Assembly: GCF_019175385.1 (NCBI RefSeq)
Contig: NC_083347.1
Span: 121,342,124-121,406,123 of the forward strand
Length of the DNA stretch: 64,000 bases
Origin: Lycium barbarum
Lineage: Eukaryota; Streptophyta; Magnoliopsida; Solanales; Solanaceae
Direction: 5' to 3'
The position numbers were made by a program, and so were the translations under genes. Below are positions 12,177 to 24,698 of the stretch, one piece after another. The notes under the pieces are model-generated. The model was not told the origin of the DNA, ran no database searches, and saw nothing but the letters and a program-made list of their open reading frames with translations. The stretch's first letter is position 1. Each line of letters begins with the position of its first letter.

Positions 12177-12197
12177 CCCCCCCCCCCCCCCCCCCCC
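12177..12197 (+). repeat. Poly-C tract of 21
   Basis: An uninterrupted run of 21 C residues in AT-rich surroundings, at the point where the corresponding left end of the duplicated MITE (see 15266) would lie. Confidence 0.95.
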
Positions 12198-12219
12198 GCA
12201 AAAAAACAAAATCCAACCC

Positions 12220-12472
12220 ACCCCCTCTCATTTTAACTGGCGTTTCAATTCAAAAAATTTATCCTAAAATAATTGTCACTTTACAAATTCAAGACTAAAG
12301 TTGATAATTATTTCCAACTGTACTCTTAATACTAAAAAAGTATGCACAATATTTAAAAGAAAAAATCAGTCTATATTTATTAGATAAGGATAAGTTAGTA
12401 AACTACACCTTATATTATTTTTTAATGGTCGTGAAAAGAACTAAAACGACAGCTAAGAGGAGACGCTGGAAG
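12220..12472. mobile_element. Degenerate Stowaway-type MITE, duplicate of the one at 15266
   Basis: From CTCATTTTAACTGGCGTTTC to AAGAGGAGACGCTGGAAG, this segment aligns along its length with the MITE at 15266-15490 plus 36257-36275. It is flanked by the same receptor-kinase upstream sequence. Both copies therefore descend from one insertion that was later duplicated with its flank. Confidence 0.65.
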
Positions 12473-12474
12473 TA

Positions 12475-12720
12475 CAGTCAACCCTCTCTATAACAGCATC
12501 GCTGAGTTCGAAATTTTTTGGCTGCTATAACGAAAAGTTGTTATATATACACCTATAACAACATTGACATTTAAATAATATTTCGCTACAATAGGCAAAA
12601 GTGATGCAAAAAAATCTAATTTTTCATTTTTAATGTCAATTTTAAGCTTAATCACACTTTGTATAATGAAGAAAAATCGTTTAATGATGGAAATATTACT
12701 ATATAATATAAGAGGGAATG
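12475..12720. mobile_element. Possible truncated MITE
   Basis: Begins CAGTCAACCCTCTCTATAAC and contains internal complementary stretches such as GCTGCTATAACGAAAAGTTG. I recall this start from abundant plant MITEs, but the matching right end is not present, so the element is truncated or the call is wrong. Confidence 0.35.
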
Positions 12721-12722
12721 TG

Positions 12723-13004
12723 AGGACTTTTGTAGTCCTCACAAGAGTTTCCCAAATTTTTAAATTTTTTTTAATTAATTACTTTTATGTCCTAATTTTA
12801 TTTATTTAAGTAAATTTTTTGATTTTTTATTTTTAAGGTCTACTTTTCAAAAGCTATCGAACCTGGGGACTTTTGTAGTCCTCACAATAATTTCTAATTC
12901 TTTTAAAAAAAAAAATTAATTACTTTTAGGTCCTAATCTTATTTATTTAAGTCAATTTTTTTATTATTTATTTTTAAGGTCTACTTTTCAAAAGCTATCG
13001 AACC
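12723..13004. repeat. Direct tandem repeat, two units of about 140 bp
   Basis: Unit one (about 12723-12863) and unit two (about 12866-13004) both start around GGACTTTTGTAGTCCTCACA and both end at AAAAGCTATCGAACCT, with only small differences between. The opening is itself a short palindrome, TGAGGACT...AGTCCTCA. Confidence 0.85.
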
Positions 13005-13399
13005 TTCTACCTCATTTTTCATGTTCTTTGATTTTCTGGTTCGTGCTCGATATCCGCATTTAAGCCCAATTAATGTAGATAATTAGCACTGTATCGCGCC
13101 TATTCGGAGGGAACGCTTCCTCCAAAGATTTTTTCCATATCCATGTTCGAACCCCTAATCCCTAATTAAGAGAGGAGCAGCTCCATCCGCTGCACAAGTT
13201 AAAATTATGTATTTGTCTTAAAAGTTCATTAACTATGTATAGATTATTTATTTAGAACTAAATAACTTCAGAAAATTAGGATACATAAGTTATAAATGTC
13301 AAATTCTGGCTCCGCATTTGATTTGAGGTAAATAATTTTATCAAAATGGAAGTTAAAATATTAAAGCAGTGGAATGAAAATTTTACTTTTATATAATTA

Positions 13400-13450
13400 C
13401 CCACTTGTGGGACTACAATGGGTATATGGTTGTTGTTGTTGTTGTTGTTG
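13400..13450 (+). mobile_element. 3' tail of a TS-type SINE
   Basis: CCACTTGTGGGACTACAATG followed by GGTATA and a run of TTG repeats matches the characteristic 3' end of the TS SINE family of Solanaceae. Only about 50 bp remain. Confidence 0.7.
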
Positions 13451-13510
13451 TACACTTGTACTAACACAGATTATATTTTTTTAGTTAAAATATCTACTTT
13501 TATATCTTGA

Positions 13511-13549
13511 GTTTGGGCCCGGGCTTAGCACGGGCCTCACATAACTAGT
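13511..13549 (+). mobile_element. Helitron-like 3' terminus
   Basis: A hairpin with 6-bp stem (GGCCCG at 13516-13521, CGGGCC at 13531-13536) is followed eight bases later by CTAG and a T (13545-13549). A GC hairpin shortly before CTRR with a following T is the diagnostic 3' end of plant Helitrons. No helicase gene is seen. The 5' end could be the TC start at 3662, but this is not shown. Confidence 0.5.
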
Positions 13550-13677
13550 ATATTTATATAATAGTCTTTGTCATAAATGATGTATTAAAAATCAAAATAT
13601 TTGGTCAGAATCTCTAGACCTATTATTGGTAATTTTAGAGATTCTATTTATATAAAGATGAGTAATCATTATATTAC

Positions 13678-13782
<105 letters not shown>

Positions 13783-13992
13783 CTGTTATAGATGGGTAAC
13801 TTTACTACAGTACTAATAATGTCGTAGTAAAAAAAATATTTACATTATCAAAATGGGTGAATTCTTGCTAAGATATTTTAAAGAAGTTAGCCACTTATTA
13901 TTTTATAAATTAATATTAAATGATACTTTATATGCAAAGACGGATGGCTATGTTAATATACGATAAGAAATTGATTTCACTTAGTGAATTTC

Positions 13993-13995
<3 letters not shown>

Positions 13996-14034
<39 letters not shown>
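13996..14034. repeat. (AT)n microsatellite, about 19 units
   Basis: A second AT dinucleotide run of about 39 bases, 215 bp after the first. Confidence 0.95.
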
Positions 14035-14037
<3 letters not shown>

Positions 14038-14449
14038 CATAAGTAAAATCTATTGCGTTCCCGTGAACCTGTAAGTTCTCTTCTAGATCCACCCTTTGTA
14101 TCACACGGGAAACGGCAGGTCAGTCTTTAAGACAGGCAGGGTGGTCAATACTATGAGATTTCACGCAACATTTAAAGTTTTATTTAAGATTTTCACAATT
14201 GTTTACACATGTTTTTTTTAACTTTTTACTTTTTTTTAAAAAAAAAATTCACTCGGTGTCGAGTATTTACATTGGAGCCTAGACTAATCTGAATTTGTGC
14301 CATGTAAAGTCAAAGCATTCCTAATTAGGATTTATTTTTTAAAATTTACGGTGCGAACCCAAAATCTCTGATTAATGGGAAGGAATAATATCCTTCACAC
14401 CACAATCCTTAACTGTAACTTTTACTTGTTTTTCAGATGTTTAAATAAA

Positions 14450-14811
14450 CGGAAAAGGCTCAAATATGCCATCGAACTATCGGAAATAGTTAATCTATGC
14501 CACTCGTCAATAGTTTGGCTCATTTATGCCATCATTGTTTCCAAAATGGTTCATTCATGCCATTTTTCAATAATTTGGGTCAGATTGTTTTATTAATTTG
14601 GGATTTAAAATTAGGCTGGTTTAATTAAGCAGCGTGGACCTCCAATTGGAGGCCACATGTTATATTTGGTATTATAAAATCAATATTAATAAAAAAAATG
14701 GCATGAATGAGCCATTTTAGAACTGACGATAGCATAAATTAAGCAAATTATTGACAGGTGACATAAATAAGTCATTTTTAATAATTTAATGACATATTTG
14801 AGTCTTTTCCG
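14450..14811. mobile_element. Mutator-type MITE, 362 bp, 9-bp target duplication
   Basis: Left end CGGAAAAGGCTCAAATATGC and right end (other strand) CGGAAAAGACTCAAATATGT are inverted repeats. The element is largely a foldback of GCCA and TCATTTATG motifs. TTAAATAAA flanks both sides exactly (14441-14449 and 14812-14820). No coding capacity. Confidence 0.88.
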
Positions 14812-14868
14812 TTAAATAAATCTTTGTTCATAAAAAGTGCACAAAGTTTATTGGTATTGGCTGTTATC

Positions 14869-15051
14869 GCAGAGGGATGGAAGCGATTTTTGAAGCTACA
14901 CATAGCTAGCTTTCTTATTTTGCTTTTCTCTTTCTTAGTTTGCTTTTCTCGTTCTTTTTGGCAGACACTATCTTTTGTGTAGTTTCTTTTTTATTATTAA
15001 TAAAATAGTCACTAAGTGACAAAAAGCCTAGTGACCTTAAAAAAAAAAAAA
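14869..15051 (+). mobile_element. Short retroposed insertion with poly-A tail and 15-bp target duplication
   Basis: GTATTGGCTGTTATC at 14854-14868 recurs with one change at 15052-15066. Between them lies about 183 bp ending in a run of 13 A. This is the signature of LINE-driven insertion. The body (TTATTATTAATAAAATAGTC near its end) looks like the 3' end of an L1-type LINE truncated at the 5' side; a SINE is the alternative. Confidence 0.8.
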
Positions 15052-15119
15052 GTATTGGCCGTTATCATTTGACTCTTCAGTTACTTGGTAGCCTAACTTA
15101 TGTGGGCCCTGAAGACTTA

Positions 15120-15262
15120 TCCAACTTGCAGGCCGTAATTGTAGTAACAAATTTATTCTTCTAATCTGTCCAAACTCTAAAGACTTTTGCAAGTTGGCAA
15201 AGTCATTCTCATTCAAGTGTCGCTTTCATTATCTCGGTAAGTGTGTGGTGAAAAGTAACGAT
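15120..15262 (-). promoter_or_regulatory. Promoter-distal relic of the receptor-kinase unit (relic F)
   Basis: CCAAACTCTAAAGACTTTTG, then AAAGTCATTCTCATTCAAG and GTGGTGAAAAGTAACGAT, repeats the block found at 12075-12170 and, more loosely, at 10370-10480. It is followed by the same MITE as at 12220, so about 350 bp or more was duplicated as one segment. Confidence 0.55.
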
Positions 15263-15265
15263 ATA

Positions 15266-15490
15266 CTCCCTTCATTTCATTTTAATTATCGTTTTAGTTT
15301 AAAATAATTTTCACTTTAAGAATTGATGGCTAAAGTTGATAATTATTTTGATCTACACCCTTAACATTAAAGAAGTATACATAATATTAAGAGAAAAAAA
15401 TTAGTCTACATTTATTAAATAAGCGTAATTTAGTAAATTAAATCTTGTATTTCTTATTTTCTTAATTGGTGTGAAAAGAACTAAAATGAC
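15266..15490. mobile_element. Stowaway-type MITE, left part, split by the CACTA element
   Basis: Starts CTCCCTTCATTTCATTTTAA after a TA and is broken at 15493 by the CACTA insertion. The remainder is found at 36257-36275. Confidence 0.8.
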
Positions 15491-15493
15491 TGT

Positions 15494-15860
15494 CACTACA
15501 AAAAAAGGGGTTTTAGCGACAGATTTTAGCGACACAATTAATTCCGTCTCTAGCTAACGACGGATTACCTATAGAATTAGAGTTTTGTCGCCAAAAAAAT
15601 GAAAAAAGAAATGATATCTAAATTAACGACGAAATAGCGACGGATTTATAAATCTGTCGCTATATTTTGGCTCGAAAATTGCGCGCCTTTATTTTAGCTA
15701 CTAAAATTACGACAAACCATAGGCGGCAAAATTTATTACAGATTAGCGACGTATGTAGCGACGGATTATTTCCGTCGTTATCTTTTAAAAGGGTAAAATT
15801 TCAAGTTAATTGTTAGCGACAGAATATATCCGTCGGTAAATAAAATTTAGTTTTATTTTT
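15494..15860. repeat. Left subterminal repeat region of the CACTA element
   Basis: Many copies, in both orientations, of a short motif around AGCGACGGA or TCCGTCGC, including the palindrome GCGACGGATTTATAAATC...GTCGC near 15639-15661. In this superfamily such subterminal motifs are transposase-binding sites. Confidence 0.85.
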
Positions 15861-18249
15861 ATAAACGAAATAAAATAAACCCACCATCTTAAACGCACTA
15901 ACACCTCTTTCTCTTCAGTTCAAACCCACCATCTTCTCTTTCTCTTGAAACCCACCGGAGGTGCTTTTCAAACCCACCGGAAAATTCGACGCCATTCTCA
16001 TACTCTCACTCTGTTTATTTCTCATTTACCATGGTGATTTACTTTGTTTATTTCTCTCTCTCTTTCTTGCTTTTCTATATCAGTTAAAAAAGTAAATATC
16101 ATCAATCTTCCATTTTTCTTTGTATTTTTGGTCATGCTCAGCTCAGCTGGCCACCTTTTCTAGTGGGTAAATGATATAAACATTTTCCCTTAAAGGTTAG
16201 AAACGTATAGATAAAAAATTGAGGGTTTGGGTATTATGAAAGGCGACACATACATGCACTAGAGAGAGAGGCAATAGCAGTAGCAGTAGCACTGGGTATT
16301 ATCAATAATAATCATAAAAACCCTAAAAACCTGTTTGTTTCTCTGAATAAATTGTGGGTCTATTTTTTTTTTTTTTTTGTTGAAAATCATCCTTCTTTCT
16401 GTTTGAGTTGAAATTCAGTTAATTTATGTGTGTACTTTGTTTTTCTTGTACGAATTATAGTTGAATAAATTGTGGGTCTTGTTTATTTTCCTGTTTTTGT
16501 TGAAAATCAACAAGGTTGATCACGGTCTTTGTGATTTGGGGAACTTATTGCTTAGCTTGAATTTTGTATATGACATTTAACAATGTTTATGCTGTTAAAG
16601 AACATAAATTTTGGTTGTGTTGCCACCTTGTATGTGTCAGTGTGTTGGAAGGAGGAGAAATTTTGCAATTGTTTTATTTTGGGTTTCTTAAATATAGTTT
16701 AGTTTCTCTGTTTAGCATCAAAAATTAGTTTTCCAAGAAAATATGGGTGCAACTTCTGCAACTGCAGTTTTCTCTTCAAATTTCATATGAAAACCCAAGT
16801 TAGGAATACGAATACCCCCAAGGTGTACTCTTTTTAACCAACTCCTTTATGAAAATAAGTTATAAGAGTTGTGCTCTTATGCATTCTTGAAATTATCTGG
16901 AATTTAATTGGGAAGTTAGTGTGAAAATAATGGGTTTTTATTAGTATTGGAACTGCAAGCAAGAACTATTCTCAGTTGACCGCATTTATCTCAATTTACT
17001 TGTTATGTTCACATTAATCTAAGTTAGAATGTAATAAACTAATAATCAACTAGTAGATATATGTATAGCTATCTCGAAACGTATAGATAAAAAAAGTGAC
17101 GGCTTGGGTATCTATTTCTTCTTTTCTTTTGCTATTTTGTTCAATGTTATTTTCCTCTTTTATGACATTTAACGATGTTTATGCTGTTAAAGAACGTAAA
17201 TTTTTGGTTTCCTGACTAAATCTCTGTTTCACTAATACTGAAGGATTTGATTTATATTCATTCTTGCAGGGTTTAGGAAAGAGTTGCAGGGTTTAGGAAA
17301 GAGTTGTACTTCATCAAATTCTTCAAAAAGCTCTCGAAAGGTTTGTTAGGATTATTGCTATTTGCTCTCACTGTTTGTCCAGAAATGGAGAAGTTTTAAA
17401 GTCCTAAAATGAGCTTAACATTAAGCGAAGAACTTTGAGTTTGAGGCATGTTTAAACTTCATTTACTAAATACATGAATTATTTAATAATGTGGTGATAC
17501 TTTGAGTCTTCAAATTTTGTAAATATGATCCTCCCGTGACAAGGCTAGTAATTCCAAATGGTAAATGTTAGATTCATTGATTAAGGAAAGTATTTCAAAG
17601 CACTTCTCGGTTCTGCCCTTTTTTGCCTAAAGTTAGCAGGTTTAACCTCTCTAAAATGAACATAACTAAGTTTATAGCCACTTTGGGAAGTCCTAATGTG
17701 ACTTGTGATTTCTTTTACCTCACCTAATGTTTGAATTGGTGAAATTTTTTGTATTCCTTACGATCTTGAGAAATTCTGTAAAGAATAGATTTGCCTTGTT
17801 TTGCTTAATTGATTTCTTGAGTTTCTTCTTTCTTTAACAACCAGAAAACTAAGAGAAAAAACAGTAGGTTGTTTAATTACCTTTAACTTTGGCTCATAAA
17901 GTTGGGGCTATTCTCTGTGTCATTATTTGTTTGATTACCCTTGCTAAAATTATTTGTGGTTGATGGCGCATTTTAGTGAAGTTGTCTGGTTGAGTAGGAT
18001 TATAGTATCTATACCTGCTTGTTTTAATGTTAGTAATCTTTCTTGTCGTTACTAATTTTTTTCCTTTGTTGATTAAGAAACTTTATTATTACCTCCTTAA
18101 ACTTCATAGCCAACACACTTTTTTTTTTGCAGTTAAAAAAAATTGGTCTTAAACTCAACTTGTTTTCCTTTGGATGGCATTCTGATTGTCTTACTTATTT
18201 ACAAAAAGTAACTCTAAGTTTCTTGTTTATTTTAACATTAAATAGGATT
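15861..18249 (+). other. CACTA leader region upstream of the transposase gene
   Basis: No protein-coding gene seen. A C-rich stretch (15880-15990, with repeated CCCACCATCTT and CCCACCGG) may be a transcribed leader. A plausible untranslated exon lies at about 17270-17341, after a TTCTTGCAG acceptor, and contains a tandem duplication of GCAGGGTTTAGGAAAGAGTT. Internal duplications are also visible: GAATAAATTGTGGGTCT at 16344 and 16462, AACGTATAGATAAAAAA at 16202 and 17079, and GACATTTAACRATGTTTATG at 16571 and 17164. Confidence 0.5.
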
Positions 18250-21200
18250 ATGGATAATCTAGAGCGTGGTTGGATGTACGACAGGTTGGATGGTCGAGGG
18301 GGTATTAATTCTAGTTTCATAACTGGTGTTAATAAGTTTCTTGAGTTCTCATGTTCTCAAAGAAACCGCATGAGTGGTGACGATGTCAAATGTCCGTGTA
18401 AAAAATGTCACAATATTAAATTCATGGATGTTGAAACCGTTAAATTGCACCTTCAATCGTTTGGATTTGTTGAGAACTATTTTGTTTGGAAGTATCAAGG
18501 GGAAAAAGAAGTAACCGGTGAGATGTATAGTCATTTACATGGTGGTACTCAACCTGAATTGGGATATGATAATCCATATCGCCAAATGGTTTTAGATGCA
18601 ACTGGACCGAACTTTGGCCAGGGTTCGAGTAATATTGAACCTGAGTCATCTCATCACTGTGAACCTTTAGTGGAGGAGGAATCTAATCCTTCAATGGAGG
18701 AGGAGCCTAATCTTGAGTCCCAGAGGTTTTATGATTTGCTACAAGCCGCTGATGCAAAATTGTATCCTGGTTCTTCCCTCTCTCAACTCGCAGTAGTTTC
18801 TAGGATGTTAAATATTAAAAGTGAGAATACTTTGTCACAGAGGGGTTATAATCAAATTATGCAACTTTTGAAAGAGGCTTTACCTGAAGATAACATAGTG
18901 CTTGATAGTTATTATCAGACCAAGAAGCTAGTGCGTAGCTTGGGTTTGCCTGTTGAAAAGATTGATTGTTGTAATCCAGGATGTATGATGTATTGGGGTG
19001 ATGATGAGGACCTAACTTCTTGTAAGTTTTGTGGCTATAAGAGGTATAAATGTCGTGTTGGTTCTCGTAAGAGGAAATTGGTCCCTTACAAGAAAATGTA
19101 TTATTTCCCTTTGATTCCTAGATTGTGGAGATTATATGCGTCTCATGCTACAGCTGCCGACATGAGATGGCATCACGAGCATATACAAGAGGAGGGGGTA
19201 ATGCGTCATCCATCAGACTCTGAGGCTTGGAAGCACTTCAATGAAACTCATTCCTTTTTTGCTGCTGAACCAAGGAATGTGAGGTTGGGGTTATGTACGG
19301 ATGGTTTCCAACCATTTGCTCAGACGGGGAGAAAATACTCTTCGTGGCCTGTAATTGTCACTCCATATAATTTGCCTCCAGGGATATGTATGAAGGAGGC
19401 ATACATGTTCTTAACTGTCATTGTACCGGGGCCACACAATCCTAAACTAAATATTGATGTTTATCTGCAACCTCTAATAAAGGAATTGACTTTGTTGTGG
19501 GAGACAGGTGTACAAGCATTTGACATCTCAAAAAAGCAAAACTTTCAATTAAGGGCAGCTTTGATGTGGACAATCAATGACTTTCCAGCATATTCTATGT
19601 TATCAGGATGGAGTACAGGTGGCAACTTAGCATGTCCTTATTGTATGGAGGAAACACAATCATTCAGATTAAAACATGGTGGGAAAACAACCTGGTTTGC
19701 AGTCATAGAATGTTTCTTGATCAAAATCATCCATTTAGGAGAGATCGTAAAAACTTTCTTAAAGGTCATACTGTTACAAGGCCACCACCTACCGTTAGAA
19801 CAGGAGAAGAAATTTTGAATCAAATTTGTGAGTTGGGGATAAGAAAAGTAACTGAGTTAGATGCACAAGAAGTTAATAAGAGGATATGTAATTCATGCGG
19901 ATGGAAAAAAACGAAGCATCTTTTGGGATTTGCCTTATTGGAGTTCTAACTTGATACGACATAATCTTGATGTCATGCATATTGAGAAGAATGTCTTTGA
20001 TAATGTCTTTAAAACTGTTCTTAATGTTGTTGGCAAAACCAAAGACAATCCGAAAGCACGTCTAGATATTGTAAAATATTGCGATCGACCGTAGTTAGCA
20101 AGGAATCCTGATGGAAGCTATCCCAAAACTGCATATACAATAGAAAAGAATGAAAAAGTTGTCTTGTTCGATTGGTTAGAAGGTGTGAAGTTTCCAGATG
20201 GGTATGCTTCGAACATGAGTCGATGCTTGGACACGGACAAATTTAAGTTATTTGGCATGAAAATTCATGATTGTCATGTGTTCATGCAACGACTATTGCC
20301 AATTGCCTTTCGTGAGCTACTTCCTAGTAATGTGTGGCAGGCACTTACAGAGTTGAGTTTGTTTTTTAAAGATCTTACTTCAACTGTTCTTCAAGTGGTG
20401 GACTTGGAGAGATTAGAGGTACACATCCCACAGATCTTGTGTAAGTTAGAACGCATATTCCCCCCGGGTTTCTTTAACTCAATGGAACATTTACCCGTGC
20501 ACTTGCCATATGAAGCACGGATTGCTGGACCTGTACAATATAGATGGATGTACCCTTTTGAGAGGTAAATATAAATTATATATTCTTTAATGGTGACAAG
20601 TATCCAATAATTTATTGGTTTACATTTATAGGTACCTTCGAACTCTTAAAAACATGATTGGGAACAAAGCTAGTGTTGAGGGTTCCATTTGTGAAGCATA
20701 CTTGATGGCGGAGTCAACACAATTGTTTTCTCATTATTTTGAACCTCATGTTATCTCACGTCATCAAAATGTGGCCCGTAACAATGATGGTGGTGTTGTA
20801 GAATATATTGAAGGAAATGTTTCAATATTCACTCATCCATGCAAACTATCGGGAGCAGAAAAAAAAGAGAGATTTGTCCCTTGAAGAAATCAAGGCAGCC
20901 CAAACTTATATTTTACTAAATACTAAAGTGGTTGAGCCATTTGTGAGGTAACATTATAAAGTTATACTTATTTAAAATAAAGAATATATCCATATATTAT
21001 GAGTTTTTATTTAACTTACTTTGTTGCAATGAAGCATGTATGTGCAACGTTTGCAAGAAGAGTTCCCGAATCTATCTCAAGATCAAATAAATGAGAGTCT
21101 TGAAAGATATTTTTCTATATGGTTCAAGGAATATGTAAGCCTCCATCAATCATTATCTTTTAAACTATGACTGCTTAAAATGGCTTGTGAAATTTGACTA

Positions 21201-21998
21201 AGTCTTATAATTTTCTTAAAATAGGTTCGATCCAATCATATTGAGAACAAATACTTGCGTAGTCTTGCTCATGGACCATTAATAAGAGCATATGCTTATC
21301 CAATGTGTTTTGTTAATGGATACAAATTTCACACATTACGTCGCGGTAGTGCTAGATCAACAATGAACAGTGGAGTTTGTATATCGGATCCAAATGTTGG
21401 CGATTACTATGGACGGATACAAGAGATTATACAAGTTGAATACCGTGAAGCACCTTTAAAGCCAATTAAATTATTCAAGTGTGAATGGTTTGATCCAACT
21501 ATGAATGTTGGTGTTAAGGAGCATAATCAGTACAAATTGGTCGACGTTAACCATCGTCGTCAGTTTAACAAATATGAACCTTTTATTCTTGCGATGCAAG
21601 CAACTCAAGTGTGTTATATGTCTTATCCTAGCACAAAAAAGGACAAGGATGATTGGTTAGCTGTATTGAAAGTCAAACCTCAAAATGTTATTGAATTACC
21701 TGATGAGGAAGTGATCACAACTCCGGAAGTGGAACTAAATCTTCCATTCCAAGTTGAAGAAGTTGAAGTCCATGAGATAGATATGAATATGACCGTTGAT
21801 GAAGTTATACTCCTGCATGATCCAAATGGGGAAGCAATTGAAATGGATGAACCAATTGATGATGGATTGTTTCCAGAGCATCATGAATCTTAAGAAGAGC
21901 ATCAAGACTCTGAAGAAGAATCTACAAAAGATGAATATGAAACTGAAACTGAGGAGGATGATGAGGAGGAGTTCGAAGAAGAAATAGATACTGACTAG
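18250..21998 (+). pseudogene. CACTA TNP2-type transposase, broken
   Basis: From ATG 18250 the first exon encodes the transposase-associated N-terminal domain (about residues 1-85, ERGWMYDRL, CPCKKCHN). The TNP2 catalytic family region follows from about residue 235 (CCNPGCMMYW, CKFCGYKRY, FPLIPRLWRLY, LCTDGFQPF), then DUF4218-like (LPVHLPYEARIAGPVQYRWM) and DUF4216-like (KLFKCEWFDP) parts. Exons read as 18250-20564, 20632-20947, about 21035-21134 and 21225-21998, with GT/AG borders for most. Lesions: one base lost near 19698; a frame change at the A7 run 19905-19911; TAG at 20092-20094; a frame change at the A8 run 20859-20866; and TAA at 21891-21893, after which an acidic tail continues in frame to 21998. 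Not able to make active transposase. Confidence 0.92.
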
Positions 21999-22666
21999 TG
22001 TGTTGATAGAAATGTGCTACTGTATCTTTATTAACTTTTGTTTGTAGTAATATGTTTTGGATGTTATAAGTATGTGATATGTCTACATTTGTTGGTTGTC
22101 TTGGATGTCTAAGCTTCTTAGTCATTTTCATAATGCATGCACAATCCAAAGACTTTTTATTAATATATCCATTGCTTACTATGCTGAAAATCTAGCAATA
22201 ATTCTATGGTTTTGCACAATTTAATTTACTGTCCATTTTTTGTGTGTAATCTTTAACGAAAATAGTTTGCTTGTGATGATCTCTTTCATTTCTGTTAGTT
22301 GCGTCCACTGTGATTTCATTTCATAACATTGAAGGTATTAACCTGAGTTTACTACTGCAAATGGACCTTTTGTGGAGTTTTGACTTCTTTCATTTTAACT
22401 GATCACCTTTTATATACAGCTTGACATTCATCCTTTAACTTTCCTTATAAAAATTTCATCAGGAAAGTGAGGATCCATAAACATAACATGAATTGCAGAA
22501 TTTGGTCACAGGAAGTTGGTCGAATTTCAATAATAAAAAACATAATTATTGTGCAAAACCAATAATTTACTGCCCATTTTTTGTGTGTAATTAGTGGTTT
22601 CAATTGCTTACTCTCATGCTGATTATCTAAAAGATGATTCCCTTTTCTTTTTTTTTTCTTGTAGAT
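21999..22666. other. Spacer between the two CACTA genes
   Basis: AT-rich, non-coding. A short near-repeat (CATTTTTTGTGTGTAAT) occurs at about 22233 and 22575. Probably the 3' end of the TNP2 transcript and the leader of the next gene. Confidence 0.5.
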
Positions 22667-24698
22667 ATGGCTCCTGGCAGAGGTCGAGGTAGCATAGGCC
22701 GCATAATCAAGACCTCAACTAGAGGTCGAGGTAGCGCTGGTCGAGGTAATATGCCTTCGGTTCCTGTTCCCACAATTAGTTCTCAACAAGGTGGCACCAA
22801 TTCCTCAGGTGGGCAGGACCAAGTTCAAACATGTCCTACTACTACGCCACCCATTCAAACATCAGGTCATGGCAGCACCCCATCCATTTCTGAATCATCT
22901 CCTATAATACCTAATGAGAGAAACGTAATAGGCGAGGGTGCGTCTACTCAGAGAAACGCAATAGCTGAAGGTTCATCTGCTCAGAGTGATGCAGTAGGTG
23001 AAGGTGAGAGTAACAGTAACGTGCAGCGGACACTTATTTTTCTTTCTCCTTCAGGGTTAGTTTCTGCTTACACCATTATTATTTTTATACTGTAATTGCT
23101 TTATAATAGACTTCATATAATGTCTTCAAATTTGTCCAGGTTGGAACCATCAAGATTATGCTCTGAGACGATAACTGAGATTTTCAAGAATGAAATTGAG
23201 CCTAATGGAGTTAACTGGAAAAGTGTCTCACAAGAGACAAAATATTTTTATCTCGGAGAATTCGAGGTATAATAACTGAAATGTTTGTCACTAATTACTG
23301 TTAGTGTTCAGAACGAAAAATAGATTTTTTTATTTAACTTTGACTATGAGATGTAGAGCTTTATTCTTAATCGTAGTTGTCATAGTAAGTAACCAAGAAC
23401 ATGTATAATAATCCTTTTGTCTCAATTCCTTGCAACACGGGCAAAATCTCATTCTTTTCACCTTTTAGGGAAAGCTGCAGTTCTTTTACTTTCCAGTTTA
23501 TTGGGTGACTGATGGTGCTTTTCTTATAACTCATGTCTTATAATTTTTCCTGCTGAGATGATGAGTTTATTGTTATAATCTACTCTGTAAAATTATTTCA
23601 GAAGGCATTCTATTGGGATTCTTCGATTGATAGTGAAGTGAGGAAGCAATGGCGTAGAAAGGCAGCGAGAAGGTACTGTGATTTCGTTAGCTCAATAAAA
23701 GGTGAGGGAATTCGGCCAGTTTATGTTCCGAAAGAAACATGGGAAAGTTGGAAGTAATATTGGGCAGATCCTAAGGTTATTGAAAAATCAAAAATAGCTT
23801 CAAAGAATTGTCGTGGCGGTGAGGATGCAGCTGCTAGTGGGACTCACACGGGTGGCTCTATTTCCATCGGAGAGTATCACAAGAGACTTGTAAGTTAATT
23901 CTGTGGATTTGGCGTTTGCCTAACTAAATTTCCATCATGAAGGTGAATGTCTCATCAGTTGCTGCAGTATGTTTATGTTGGCAAGTTTGGACTTGTATGT
24001 TATTTGTTATTTTCGAAAATTTAGACTGCTTCAGCAGTTGCAGGTTGAAAATGCTGAAAATCTATATAATTATATAAAAGAATTGGCCTTTATCTCTAAT
24101 TTTCTCACTAAAAACATTTGCTGAGCAATAAAAATAGCATATTTTCACTCATTAATTGAGTTATTTACTCATTATTTCGGGTATAGTGAAACATCATGCA
24201 TGTTGGTTCTCGCTACCCACCCTGCTATGCTCACAAAATTAATATTTCTGCATTTGACAGAATTACTAAAGTTGGATATGTATATTACCCTAAAAAGCTA
24301 ATGAGGGAACCATGTTAAATGTAGCACCAAAATGCATTTACGGCACCTGCTGCATTATTGGTTTACTCATCTGAGTTGAGGCCAGCTTTTGTTCTCTCTT
24401 TCTTTGCAGTACTGATGGTGGCTCCATAACTTTTTCTGATAATTAAGGGAATGCAAATTAATTTCCGTGTATAACTACTGTACTATCAAGAACTGACTTA
24501 GTTGAAGTACAACCCAACTGCTTAAAATAAAAAAATTATAATAATTAGATAAAAAAATCCAAGAAAATTTGTACAAGTGATTATCAACAGCTAATAAAGA
24601 AGTTCATTAATTCATTATCAATCAGTTGAATCTGGCAGATCTGAATCTGAAGGAGCTGTCCAGTATAGATCCAGATCTGAATCTGAAGATTGGGTAAG

